Positions 28,097 to 35,283 of a stretch of 64,000 bases of DNA are shown one piece after another; position 1 is the first letter of the stretch, and each line of letters starts with the position of its first letter. The translations under genes and the position numbers were made by a program. The stretch is taken from the NCBI GenBank assembly GCA_000773965.1, contig JRUP01000026.1:124001-188000 (forward strand), in the 5' to 3' direction. Origin of the DNA: Enterobacter cancerogenus. Lineage in GTDB: Bacteria > Pseudomonadota > Gammaproteobacteria > Enterobacterales > Enterobacteriaceae. The notes under the pieces were generated by a model. That model was not told the DNA's origin and searched no databases. It was given only the letters and a program-made list of their open reading frames with translations.

Positions 28097-28435
28097 ATGG
28101 ATACTAATACTCTTAAGCCTTGTGAACTCGATACTTTGGTAATCGCTCATTTTGGGCAGGATTGTGATTTGATTGATGAAAACTGTGTGCTCGATAATTT
28201 ACTCGATGATTATTTATCTACCTCAATGCCATTCAATCAGCGCATGTTGTTAGCAAATCTGATTGAAATCGAAGAGCAGTCCGATGGATACGACGTATTA
28301 ATAGCGCGTTATCGTGGCGAGTTCGCACCCGAGCGATGGGAATTGTCAGCTGAAGAATGGGTAAAGATTGTTAAGAACCGAACAATAGAATTTCTTCACG
28401 CGAATGGGCATTCAAGTGAGCTATCAAGTGGTTGA
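28097..28435 (+). CDS. Small acidic protein of unknown function (112 aa)
   Basis: Acidic, predicted all-helical, cytosolic protein with no TM or signal peptide (start MDTNTLKPCELDTLVIAHFG). Size, acidity and its place in a foreign patch resemble immunity proteins of contact-dependent or bacteriocin systems, but I recognise no family and see no cognate toxin. It ends 35 bp before the displaced tRNA fragment that marks the prophage edge, so it lies outside the prophage. Confidence 0.55.
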   Translation: MDTNTLKPCELDTLVIAHFGQDCDLIDENCVLDNLLDDYLSTSMPFNQRMLLANLIEIEEQSDGYDVLIARYRGEFAPERWELSAEEWVKIVKNRTIEFLHANGHSSELSSG

Positions 28436-28469
28436 TGATGTTGCGAAAGCTTTTAGGAAAAGTAGGAAG

Positions 28470-28519
28470 ATTTGGTGGCCCCTGCTGGGTGCGAACCAGC
28501 GACCAAGCGATTATGAGTC
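28470..28519. repeat. Prophage attachment site, displaced 3' end of tRNA-Ile
   Basis: A 50-bp copy of the 3' half of the tRNA-Ile(CAT) gene (acceptor, T arm, variable loop and part of the anticodon arm). It matches 37072-37121 at 48 of 50 positions; the two differences are in the T loop (GC versus TT on the plus strand). The complete tRNA is at the other end. This is the usual result of tRNA-targeted integration and defines an element of about 8.6 kb. Confidence 0.9.
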
Positions 28520-28905
28520 CCAATCCGAAGTGAGTGAAATCAGTAACTTACTGATTTATAGGTTTTCTTAAGACCGTATAGTGATGAAAAGTGGCACATA
28601 GCGTTGCACTCTGCTGCCACTTTGCTGCCAAATGTTATTGCCCTAAAACCCAAATCAAGATGTTTTTCAGCTTTTTTATCTTCAGACCAAACGGTAAAGT
28701 TAACTGAGAGTTGATATTTTCAATGTATTCTTATAAATTTATAATGTTACACATAGTTTAATGTAAAATTTAAACTCAATAAGGAAGGTTTTCTCTTCAG
28801 TATGAATCTAGTTTTTCAATTTATTCTTCCCTCAAAAGTTTTGGGGGATTTAAATTTATTACAGTAATGATTTCATAAAACTGAGCATTTCACATGGAGC
28901 TATAA
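28520..28905. other. Non-coding arm next to the attachment site
   Basis: About 385 bp with no gene, AT-rich. It contains the paired TGCTGCCA motifs (28612-28630) that recur near the other att site. The promoter of the following membrane-protein/methyltransferase pair is expected in the last 200 bp. Confidence 0.5.
28612..28630 (+). promoter_or_regulatory. Candidate integrase arm-type sites (left)
   Basis: TGCTGCCA at 28612 and again at 28623, starts 11 bp apart. The same pair with one mismatch (TGCTGCCA at 36986, CGCTGCCA at 36997), also 11 bp apart and in the same orientation, lies near the other end of the element. Paired short direct repeats on both sides of the core are typical arm-type binding sites of tyrosine integrases. 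Confidence 0.5.
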
Positions 28906-29604
28906 ATGTTCGAACCCCCAAAGAATTACAATGAAATGTTGCCGAAACTTCATAAGTCTACCTTTGTGACAAGTTTGTTATTTTATTTGGTGTTAGTAAT
29001 TAAGGGCTATTTGCCAATAGTAAGTGTTAGTGCTGAGCATGTGCCGCCCATAAAAGACTATGAGGAAACTATAAAATGGATTTTAACATTTGGCGTGTTA
29101 CCAATTGGTTTAGCTTTGTTTTGGGCAATACTTAGCGGAGCTCTTGATCTTCATAATAATGTTGCGAAAATTATTAAAATTAGATATCTTTGGGATGAGT
29201 TTCTAATTATTAGACCCCTGAAGGAAATAGCGGGCGTAAGCAGAAAGTTAACTAAAAAAGAATCTTATACAGTAATGAGTAAGCTGTATTATTCAGAGGT
29301 TAGATCCTTAGACGACAAGCATTATATCGAGCTCTTTTGGAATAAAGTTTTTTATTTCTGGGTTTTATTCGAACATGCCATTGTTGTTTTTTTTACGGCG
29401 CTGGTCATAAGTTTATCAAAAAGAGGTGACTTTTTCTCAATTACAGGTAATTTATCTTACTTGTGGTTGTGGGTTAGTATTGTTGTAATTTTTAGCATTA
29501 TTGTTTTTATAGTGTCAGTTAAACCTCGAACTGAAAGTCAAGTAAGGCAAATCTCTCATCAGAAGATCAAAGATTTCTTTATCAATAATAATATTATTAA
29601 TTAA
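28906..29604 (+). CDS. Four-TM membrane protein of unknown function (prophage cargo)
   Basis: A 232-residue protein with predicted TM helices about 18-37, 57-79, 149-170 and 184-206 and a roughly 70-residue polar, basic segment (80-148) between helices 2 and 3, probably cytosolic. The C-terminal tail is polar. No family recognised. Its TAA is followed immediately by the ATG of the methyltransferase gene, so the two are surely cotranscribed. Strongly AT-rich, unlike the chromosome. A GGAG site lies 7 nt upstream of the ATG. Confidence 0.75.
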   Translation: MFEPPKNYNEMLPKLHKSTFVTSLLFYLVLVIKGYLPIVSVSAEHVPPIKDYEETIKWILTFGVLPIGLALFWAILSGALDLHNNVAKIIKIRYLWDEFLIIRPLKEIAGVSRKLTKKESYTVMSKLYYSEVRSLDDKHYIELFWNKVFYFWVLFEHAIVVFFTALVISLSKRGDFFSITGNLSYLWLWVSIVVIFSIIVFIVSVKPRTESQVRQISHQKIKDFFINNNIIN

Positions 29605-30270
29605 ATGGAGTTTGCTTTGAATTATATTGTAAATGGAACTACTATCCGCTCAGAGAATGCAGCGAAACCTCATACAATGCCTTCTAGTTATCTTTGTAGT
29701 CAGATAAAGACAATTAATAAGGAAGGGGTGGCTTTAGATTTTGGATGTGGAAAACTTAGATATTCAGAGCAATTGATTAATAAATTTGAGTCTGTAACCT
29801 TTGTGGATTCTAAAAGACAACTAGAAAGAAATCAAGTTGTCAGAGGCATTAAAACTTCAGTTGTTGATTACGTATCAAAACACTACGGCAATGCAAATGT
29901 TGTCCCCTTTGAAGATGTTCATAATATTGAAGAGCAATATGATTTTATACTTTGCTCAAATGTATTATCCGCCATTCCATGCCGAGAAACTATTGATTCA
30001 GTTATTTCAAGTATAAAAAAACTTTTAAAAGAAAACGGTGAAGTTATGATTGTGAATCAATACAAAAGCTCTTATTTCAAAAAGTATGAAGGAGGGATTA
30101 AGCATTTGTACGGATATATTTACAAAAACTCCAAGCAGTCATCATATTATGGTCTATTGGATGATTCTAAAGTATCAGAGATTTGTTTAAGAAATGGAAT
30201 GGTTATAGTTAAATCATGGAATAGGGCGGGAAGTTCTTACGTTGTTGCAAGCCCTAATTTAAGTGAGTGA
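29605..30270 (+). CDS. Class I SAM-dependent methyltransferase (prophage cargo)
   Basis: A 221-residue cytosolic methyltransferase. Motif I is ALDFGCGKLRYS (43-54), the acidic ribose-binding residue is D68 in VTFVDS, motif IV is YDFILCSNVLSAI (112-124), and the LLKENGEVMIVNQ strand (140-152) follows. This is the Methyltransf_11/25 pattern seen in small-molecule or protein methylases, not the DPPY/NPPY of N6-adenine DNA methylases. The gene abuts the membrane-protein gene upstream with no spacer. Substrate unknown. AT-rich and probably acquired with the element. Confidence 0.85.
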   Translation: MEFALNYIVNGTTIRSENAAKPHTMPSSYLCSQIKTINKEGVALDFGCGKLRYSEQLINKFESVTFVDSKRQLERNQVVRGIKTSVVDYVSKHYGNANVVPFEDVHNIEEQYDFILCSNVLSAIPCRETIDSVISSIKKLLKENGEVMIVNQYKSSYFKKYEGGIKHLYGYIYKNSKQSSYYGLLDDSKVSEICLRNGMVIVKSWNRAGSSYVVASPNLSE

Positions 30271-30432
30271 ATCAATAATTTTTTGGACGAAGTGGGAATT
30301 GAAGTTTTGGCATGTTGTTATGCTGCTATATCAATTTTCTGTTAATTGCATCATTTTAAGATGAATATAAATACTAAGAAAAGATGAGTAAACTTAAAAC
30401 TTTTATCATTTTTTAATTTAAGGAGATTTGGT

Positions 30433-31188
30433 ATGAATCACAGCATTGAACAAATGATGACGTTTATCACTGAAGAAGCTGATTCGTTAAAGAAAAATTT
30501 AGCGTCTCCTTTGCTGGATAGGAATTATTGGAGAAAACCAGAACTTGGTGATGTTTTGAAAGGGGATGACTCAACAGATTTAATCTATCACGCTATTGGG
30601 TTTGCACTGACTCAGTGGGAGCTTGTTGAAAACACATTAGTACAAATGTATTTTGTTTTTTGTGAGTTAGAAAGTACAGCATCTTTGAACGCAATACGTC
30701 GCTCTTTTGGAACATTTGAAAGCAGTGCAGGTCGTAGGCTGGCAACGATTGAGGCTGCAAAAGTATATTTTGGTGAAGATGTGTTTTCAACAGGTGCAGC
30801 TAAACCGTTTAAGAAATTTTTTGATGCGCATCAAGAAGCTACAAAAAGGAGGAATGATATTGCTCACGGTACTGCCTACCCTATTGTTATAAATAACGAA
30901 AGCAAAGGATGTTTTTTGTTCCCTTCACAATACAATACTGGGCGTAATTCTACTTTTTTCGCATCTGAGGGTGGCATAAATACCCCTTACATGACTGAAA
31001 CTTATCGTTATAATTCGGATGTGATTTATTCATTTGCTAAAAAATTCGGTGAATTGAATGCTCTAGCCTTTAATTTCCTCTTAGCGGCCAATAAAATTAA
31101 TGGAGTTCCGAAAATAGTACTTGCTGATGTAGCGGCAAAAAAAAGTGATTTTTTTAAGTTAAATTCTAATGTAAAAATGATCACATAA
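30433..31188 (+). CDS. HEPN-domain-like protein with RNxxxH motif (prophage cargo)
   Basis: A 251-residue soluble protein. Residues 140-145 read RNDIAH, the R-N-x3-H catalytic signature of HEPN ribonucleases, set in the typical helix KKFFDAHQEATKRRNDIAHG. An earlier helix ALTQWELVENTLVQMYF (59-75) looks like the paired HEPN helix. HEPN proteins of this kind serve as toxins and abortive-infection effectors. A strong AAGGAG site precedes the ATG. It lies 160 bp after the methyltransferase and converges on int. No adjacent minimal nucleotidyltransferase (MNT) partner is present, which is unusual for HEPN toxin/antitoxin pairs. Confidence 0.72.
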   Translation: MNHSIEQMMTFITEEADSLKKNLASPLLDRNYWRKPELGDVLKGDDSTDLIYHAIGFALTQWELVENTLVQMYFVFCELESTASLNAIRRSFGTFESSAGRRLATIEAAKVYFGEDVFSTGAAKPFKKFFDAHQEATKRRNDIAHGTAYPIVINNESKGCFLFPSQYNTGRNSTFFASEGGINTPYMTETYRYNSDVIYSFAKKFGELNALAFNFLLAANKINGVPKIVLADVAAKKSDFFKLNSNVKMIT

Positions 31189-31196
31189 TCGCGACT

Positions 31197-32210
31197 CTAG
31201 ATATTAACTAATGGATTTAATATGACTGCTTCTTTAAGAAGGTCCGGAGCAAGGTGTGCATATCTCATAGTCACTTTTATATCAGCGTGTCCCAAAATGC
31301 GTTGAAGAACCAAAATGTTGCCGCCATTCATCATAAAATGAGAAGCGAATGTATGTCTCAAGACATGCGTCAGTTGCCCAGCAGGTGTCTCAATGCCGGC
31401 ACGTTGCATGGCCTTTCTAAAGGCTGAGTAACAAGGTTTAAAGAGCAACTGCGCTTTTCTGCTTGATGGCAGTTCAACATGTAATTTTTCAGTAATCGGC
31501 ACCGCTCGGTTTTTCTTGCCTTTGGTTTTCACGTAGATGATCTGACCGGCGCGGATTTGGTTTCCCTTCAAGCCTTCGGCCTCACTCCATCGTGCGCCAG
31601 TTGCCAGGCAGATTTTTACAATGGTCGTCAGATCTTTAGATCGGCTGTTCTCACATTCGGCGAGGAGAGTTCTGATTTCCTCAATGGTGAGATATGCCAT
31701 CTCCGATTCACTGATTTTAAACTCGCGTACGTTCTCTAACGGATTTGGCGCAGTCCATTCATCCAATCGGCGCAGCTCGTTAAACATCGCCCTGAAATAC
31801 GCTAACTCTAAATTTACCGTGCGAGGAGTGACTGTCTTCACTCGAGTGGAGCGGGTGATCTTCCCGCTTAACCGCTGCTCGCGATAAGACGCAAAAATTT
31901 TCGCGTTAAACTCGGTTGCGAGTGGGTTTCCCATCGCTTCGCAGGCGAACGCCATTGTGGTTCGCCGCTTCTCACCATCCGCCAACGTAATGCCATGCGT
32001 ATTGAACCACAATTCAACCAGCTCAATTACCCGCCGCTTATCCGCTTTCTCTCCTAACCAGGGCTTATCTTGAGCCTGTTCTTTTACGAACTTCTCATAG
32101 GATTGTGCTTCGCCCTTCGTCGCAAACTGGCGGCGAATCCTTTTGCCGTCACGGCCGTTTGGGAAAACCTGTGCCTGCCATTTCCCGTTGGGTAATTTGT
32201 TTATCGCCAT
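31197..32210 (-). CDS. int: P2-family tyrosine integrase
   Basis: Site-specific recombinase of 337 residues, the same length as P2/186 integrases. It has an N-terminal arm-binding domain (LPNGKWQAQVFPNGRDGKRI), core-binding domain about 60-165, and catalytic domain with R207 (GARWSEAEGL), H282 and R285 (HVLRHTFASH), H308 and nucleophile Y317 (TMRYAHLAP). It appears intact. It lies 9 bp downstream of the repressor remnant on the same strand, as C and int do in P2. It is presumed to act on the ileX att sites 2.7 and 4.9 kb away. Confidence 0.93.
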   Translation of the reverse strand: MAINKLPNGKWQAQVFPNGRDGKRIRRQFATKGEAQSYEKFVKEQAQDKPWLGEKADKRRVIELVELWFNTHGITLADGEKRRTTMAFACEAMGNPLATEFNAKIFASYREQRLSGKITRSTRVKTVTPRTVNLELAYFRAMFNELRRLDEWTAPNPLENVREFKISESEMAYLTIEEIRTLLAECENSRSKDLTTIVKICLATGARWSEAEGLKGNQIRAGQIIYVKTKGKKNRAVPITEKLHVELPSSRKAQLLFKPCYSAFRKAMQRAGIETPAGQLTHVLRHTFASHFMMNGGNILVLQRILGHADIKVTMRYAHLAPDLLKEAVILNPLVNI

Positions 32211-32219
32211 GCTTCGCCT

Positions 32220-32339
32220 TTAAAGGTACTCAGTGCGGGCAACGACTTTGCCCAAAACCTTGATGTCGTCTGCTTTGCATTCAAATGATGCTTTGCCATT
32301 CTCGACACGAATTCGTCCGAGTTCTGTCAATAACTGTAC
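32220..32339 (-). pseudogene. C-terminal remnant of a phage repressor gene
   Basis: Only about 39 codons remain, ending DIKVLGKVVARTEYL and a TAA just 9 bp before int. The ending resembles the last strands of CI-type repressors (IKVLGKVV). Upstream the frame runs into unrelated sequence and a TAG, so the DNA-binding domain is missing. Loss of the repressor is consistent with a prophage no longer under lysogenic control. The exact family is uncertain. Confidence 0.5.
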
Positions 32340-32543
32340 GGGGCCAGAGCGCCGACGATTAGAGCTGGAGTTGAAAGCCCGTGGTTTTAAGGGGCACCAA
32401 GAGGAAATTAGCCTTCTGAGTAGAGGATGTAGCCTAAACGCAGGCGCGAGGCGACGGCTTTTTTACCAGAACGGAAGGCTTCAGGAGGCTAAATTGGACC
32501 GGTGACAATCTGGAGCAATCCCATTGAAAGATAAAAAAGAGTT

Positions 32544-32557
32544 TCACATTAATGTGA
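32544..32557. promoter_or_regulatory. Perfect 14-bp palindrome in the phage control region
   Basis: TCACATTAATGTGA, a perfect palindrome 10 bp before a LexA box and about 50 bp before the next gene. Plausible operator of the original phage repressor or Cox-like protein; the protein is not identified. Confidence 0.45.
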
Positions 32558-32567
32558 GTTTTATGTG

Positions 32568-32583
32568 CTGTGTTTATATACAG
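32568..32583 (+). promoter_or_regulatory. LexA (SOS) box
   Basis: CTGTGTTTATATACAG fits the enterobacterial LexA consensus CTG-N10-CAG with the AT-rich alternating core. It ends 11 bp before the 66-residue phage gene, where it could block its promoter. SOS-controlled early genes are known in P2-like phage 186 (tum). Confidence 0.7.
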
Positions 32584-32594
32584 TTAATTGTTGA

Positions 32595-32795
32595 ATGGGA
32601 GGCAACATACAGGATTTTCTTTTGGAGTCGGTACAGCCCCAGCGCATTGATTTGTTTTTGAAACTTGTTGCTATGAGTGACTGCAAAGAGTTGGAAAAGA
32701 GCATGGCAATTGAGTGGGTTTCAGAGCGAACCGATGAGCATATGGCGCGGTTACGTAATCACGAATACAGTCGGTCAATGCATCAATTAGAGTAG
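32595..32795 (+). CDS. Small phage early protein under LexA control (66 aa)
   Basis: Acidic, helical protein (MGGNIQDFLLESVQPQRIDL at the N-terminus). The ATG at 32595 lies inside the strong GGGAGG ribosome site. That site is correctly spaced for the ATA at 32607, where homologues might begin (MQDFLLES), so the native start may have mutated from ATG to ATA. By position, after the repressor and a LexA box, it resembles small regulatory genes of P2/186-type phages. Not recognised further. Confidence 0.5.
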   Translation: MGGNIQDFLLESVQPQRIDLFLKLVAMSDCKELEKSMAIEWVSERTDEHMARLRNHEYSRSMHQLE

Positions 32796-32881
32796 GAAGG
32801 CGTGGTTCTGATAGCCACTGCGAGCGTGCATGTCTATGCTGCATGAATTCGCATTATCCAAAAAGGATCACATCTCTCTCG

Positions 32882-32906
32882 GCCCGTCTGTCCTAGCGGG
32901 CTTTTG
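32882..32906 (+). terminator. Intrinsic terminator before the cos-like site
   Basis: Stem GCCCG/CGGGC with a 10-nt loop followed by TTTT. It ends the short phage early transcript. Confidence 0.65.
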
Positions 32907-32949
32907 CTTATGTCATGCAGTGCATTAAAACCAATACGCAAAGCGGGCA

Positions 32950-32968
32950 GGCGTGGCGGGGGAACGAG
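32950..32968 (+). other. Candidate P2-type cos site
   Basis: GGCGTGGCGGGGGAACGAG resembles the 19-nt P2/P4 cohesive end as I remember it (GGCGAGGCGGGGAAAGCAC; about 14 of 19 positions). It lies where cos is expected in a P2 map, between the early region and the leftward Q gene, in an unusually GC-rich island. The P2 sequence is from memory, so this is tentative. Confidence 0.35.
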
Positions 32969-32985
32969 CGCGCGCTAACGTGTCC

Positions 32986-33012
32986 TTGACACGCAGATCT
33001 GTTGAGTATAAG
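32986..33012 (+). promoter_or_regulatory. Candidate sigma-70 promoter for the cargo pair
   Basis: TTGACA (32986-32991), a 15-nt spacer and TATAAG (33007-33012). The perfect -35 and close -10 lie 28 bp before the start of the Cys/His-cluster gene. The spacer is slightly short. Confidence 0.55.
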
Positions 33013-33039
33013 AAAACATAATCATTAAGATTGGGAGAC

Positions 33040-33552
33040 ATGGAATTGACAACCAATGAGCTTGAGTCGATAAAAAGTGGCCGTGGATTGTGGTCGAAAG
33101 AAGGCGTTCCCCACAAAGGATGGATTTGCACTGGAATCGAAGATCTAGGAGCCCCCGATAAGCAGTGCGAAATGTGTGAAAGCTCTATGGTCCGATTTGT
33201 TCATTACATGACTCATCCAAATTACTTCACAGAACTAACAGTCGGCTGCGTTTGTGCTGGGCATATGGAGTTAGATAAGAAAGCTGCTGAAGTTCGCGAA
33301 ACGAGCATGAGAAATCGAGCAAATAAACGTAAACGATGGCTAACTAGGAAATGGAAAATATCTCAGAAAGGCAATCCTTATCTCAAATGTGAAGGTTTCA
33401 TCATAAGTATTTATAAGATGGGTTTGGGGTGGGGTTGTTACATTCAAAACACAGTAACAAAGGAAAAATGGTTTTCACGAAAAGCTTTCGAGTTAATTGA
33501 TGACGCTAAATTATCTGGTTTTGACTTGATATCAAAAAACAAAAAGGGATGA
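33040..33552 (+). CDS. Conserved Cys/His-cluster protein of unknown function (prophage cargo)
   Basis: A 170-residue soluble protein. A putative zinc site is formed by C43-x2-C46 (CEMC) and C70-x-C72-x2-H75 (GCVCAGH), with the conserved-looking block MVRFVHYMTHPNYF between. A basic helix follows (87-108, RNRANKRKRWLTRKWK), then a beta-rich C-terminus. I recall similar CEMC...GCVCAGHMExD proteins as widespread but uncharacterised. The ATG at 33040 is used; an in-frame TTG 9 bp upstream is the alternative. One base separates its stop from the next gene, a 5-TM protein. Confidence 0.75.
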   Translation: MELTTNELESIKSGRGLWSKEGVPHKGWICTGIEDLGAPDKQCEMCESSMVRFVHYMTHPNYFTELTVGCVCAGHMELDKKAAEVRETSMRNRANKRKRWLTRKWKISQKGNPYLKCEGFIISIYKMGLGWGCYIQNTVTKEKWFSRKAFELIDDAKLSGFDLISKNKKG

Positions 33553-33553
33553 C

Positions 33554-34237
33554 ATGAAAATTAAAATGGATGCTTTTAGCGTTCCAGGTGCGACTTTGTT
33601 ATTAGGTCTGCTTTTTTGTGCGGTGTATTCGTTTAAGCTTGGTGAGGCATATTTCTATGACTATCCATCCTATTACATTTACTTGAATATACCAGATGTT
33701 ATAAATGTTGCACTTAAAGTGGTACTGATATATTCAATTCTATTAGCTATGTACATAGCATTGCTTACATGGGATGGCGCTGGATACAGCTTTCTAATCG
33801 CAACATGTCTCCTGGCTGTTGTAAAATTATTCCTTATGGCTAAGTTATATCAAAATGGTCAAGTTCACACCTTAGTATATGTTAATGTAGGGATGACATA
33901 CTTACTATGTGCCGCGCTTGGACTTTTTCTTAATAAAACTTTTGTTAGAAGCGAAAGTGCCGTAGCTGTAAATTTCAGGTTTGCTTTTTTTACATTTATA
34001 ACTTTTTTAGCTTTGAATTTTTTTATAGGATTAAATTACCATAGCTTTTTCCCAAAAAGCACATGGCAGACAGAGGATGGTAAAATATTAGTGGGTACGT
34101 ATAAAGATAGCCTCCTTTTCAGGCAATGTTTCAATGGGAAGTCCTTCTTTTATTTAGAGGAGGCTAAAGAACAAAAACTTGAAATGTTTGATATTGATAC
34201 ATCAGGAGTGTTAACACTAAGGTGTCTATCCCGATAG
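33554..34237 (+). CDS. Five-TM membrane protein with C-terminal soluble tail (prophage cargo)
   Basis: A 227-residue protein with predicted TM helices about 10-28, 51-71, 79-97, 106-127 and 141-161, then a roughly 65-residue polar tail (FFPKSTWQTEDGKILVGTYK onward) rich in beta-strand formers. It is the second gene of a pair, 1 bp after the Cys/His-cluster gene, and is translationally coupled to it. AT-rich. No family recognised. A cytosolic sensor-like protein with a multi-TM partner is a common layout in anti-phage systems, but function here is not known. Confidence 0.75.
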   Translation: MKIKMDAFSVPGATLLLGLLFCAVYSFKLGEAYFYDYPSYYIYLNIPDVINVALKVVLIYSILLAMYIALLTWDGAGYSFLIATCLLAVVKLFLMAKLYQNGQVHTLVYVNVGMTYLLCAALGLFLNKTFVRSESAVAVNFRFAFFTFITFLALNFFIGLNYHSFFPKSTWQTEDGKILVGTYKDSLLFRQCFNGKSFFYLEEAKEQKLEMFDIDTSGVLTLRCLSR

Positions 34238-34279
34238 TGAAATTAGCCCTCGTCATTGAGGGCTAACCAGATACAGCGA

Positions 34280-35130
34280 TCAAATTCCGTCTAGCTCATA
34301 TTCGTTAAAATTAATTATATCTTCTTTTAACCATTGATTAAGTTCGGCAAAACGTTTTTGTAATGGATTTAATTCATTCCTAACAAAAATGCGGCTAGCC
34401 TTCTCAACATCCCCAAACCCGCCAACATTGCTCGGCATAATCCCCTTCATCTGCGGTGGCACACAATGCGCGGCCATCATGTCATCGCGGCTTACATTCT
34501 TGATATTCAAAAACTCATCCTTAGCCGCCACCTCTGACAGCGGAATGATCTGGATGCCGTCCTTCTTGCCGTTCGGCGAGTACATAAACAGGTTACGGAA
34601 GTTGCCCGGCCCTTTGGCGCTTTTCATCGCCTGGCGGATATTGTTCACGTCTTCCTGATTCTGCGCCGCATCGGTCATGTACATAATAAATCCGGCGTGG
34701 CTGCCGTTGAGGTAATACTTACGGCGGAACAGCGTTGCCGAGTCGTTCAGAAGGGTGGACGGGATCGCCGAAAGGTATTCCGGTAAGCCGTAGACCTCCT
34801 GATTTAAATCCGGCTCCATGAGGTGAAACACGCTGCCCGGTGTGAACTGGTAGGGCTGAGTTGTCACGCCGTACTGCACGAAACAGTACGTGTCTAAATC
34901 GGTGTCGCGTCGGGTGAATTTCGCCGGTGCAGGTTCCGGCGACAGAATGCCGTCGAGCCGGTTGGTGCGCTTTTCCAGATAGGCGTTACCGAACAACAGA
35001 TATTCCTGCATAATGCGGCTAAACGCCTGCTGCTCAGCAGCGGGTGAGGGATAAACGTGCTCGACTGTATGTTGCGCTTCACGTTAGTCGGCGAGCTATG
35101 ATGCAAGGCGGCGCGGAACGTGCGCGCCAA
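34280..35130 (-). pseudogene. P2-like phage portal protein gene Q, frameshifted and truncated
   Basis: The C-terminal part reads in one frame from MQEYLLFGNAYLEKRTNRLD through FMYSPNGKKDGIQIIPLSEV to FNEYELDGI, typical of gpQ portal proteins. The preceding portal segment (ARTFRAALHHSSPTNVKRNI, then STFIPHPLLS) is in another frame. The frames meet in CTGCTGAGCAGCAGGCGTTT (minus strand, about 35023-35040), where one base appears to be missing. Sequence before about 35130 no longer matches a portal, so the N-terminal third is lost. A functional capsid portal is unlikely. Confidence 0.8.
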
Positions 35131-35283
35131 TCGCGTTTGAGCTGCCCGCAGCTGAGCCGGCAAAGGGACTTGCAAGATTGCGCAACTCTACAAGATTCCG
35201 ACGCGCAATATTGAATCGCTGGGCGATGCGTTGAACTCCCAGACGATAATGCCATGTCCAAAGGAGCGGACATCATCGACGTT

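Noticed and set aside
28097..28435. CdiI immunity protein
   Set aside because: Size and acidity fit, but no CDI toxin or transporter is nearby and no family motif was recognised, so it is left as unknown.
28470..28519. A second tRNA-Ile gene
   Set aside because: Only the 3' half is present; it lacks the D arm and 5' acceptor strand and carries two T-loop changes. It is the displaced att copy.
29605..30270. DNA adenine or cytosine methyltransferase of a restriction system
   Set aside because: There is no DPPY/NPPY motif, no PC motif and no adjacent endonuclease; the motif IV region reads CSNVLSAI, typical of small-molecule or protein methylases.
32233..32505. Plus-strand 90-aa frame over the int-repressor area
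   Set aside because: Its first part is antisense to the repressor remnant and no ribosome site is seen. The remainder (LELELKARGFKGHQEEISLL...) is Arg-rich and unassigned; I could not decide whether any phage gene is there.
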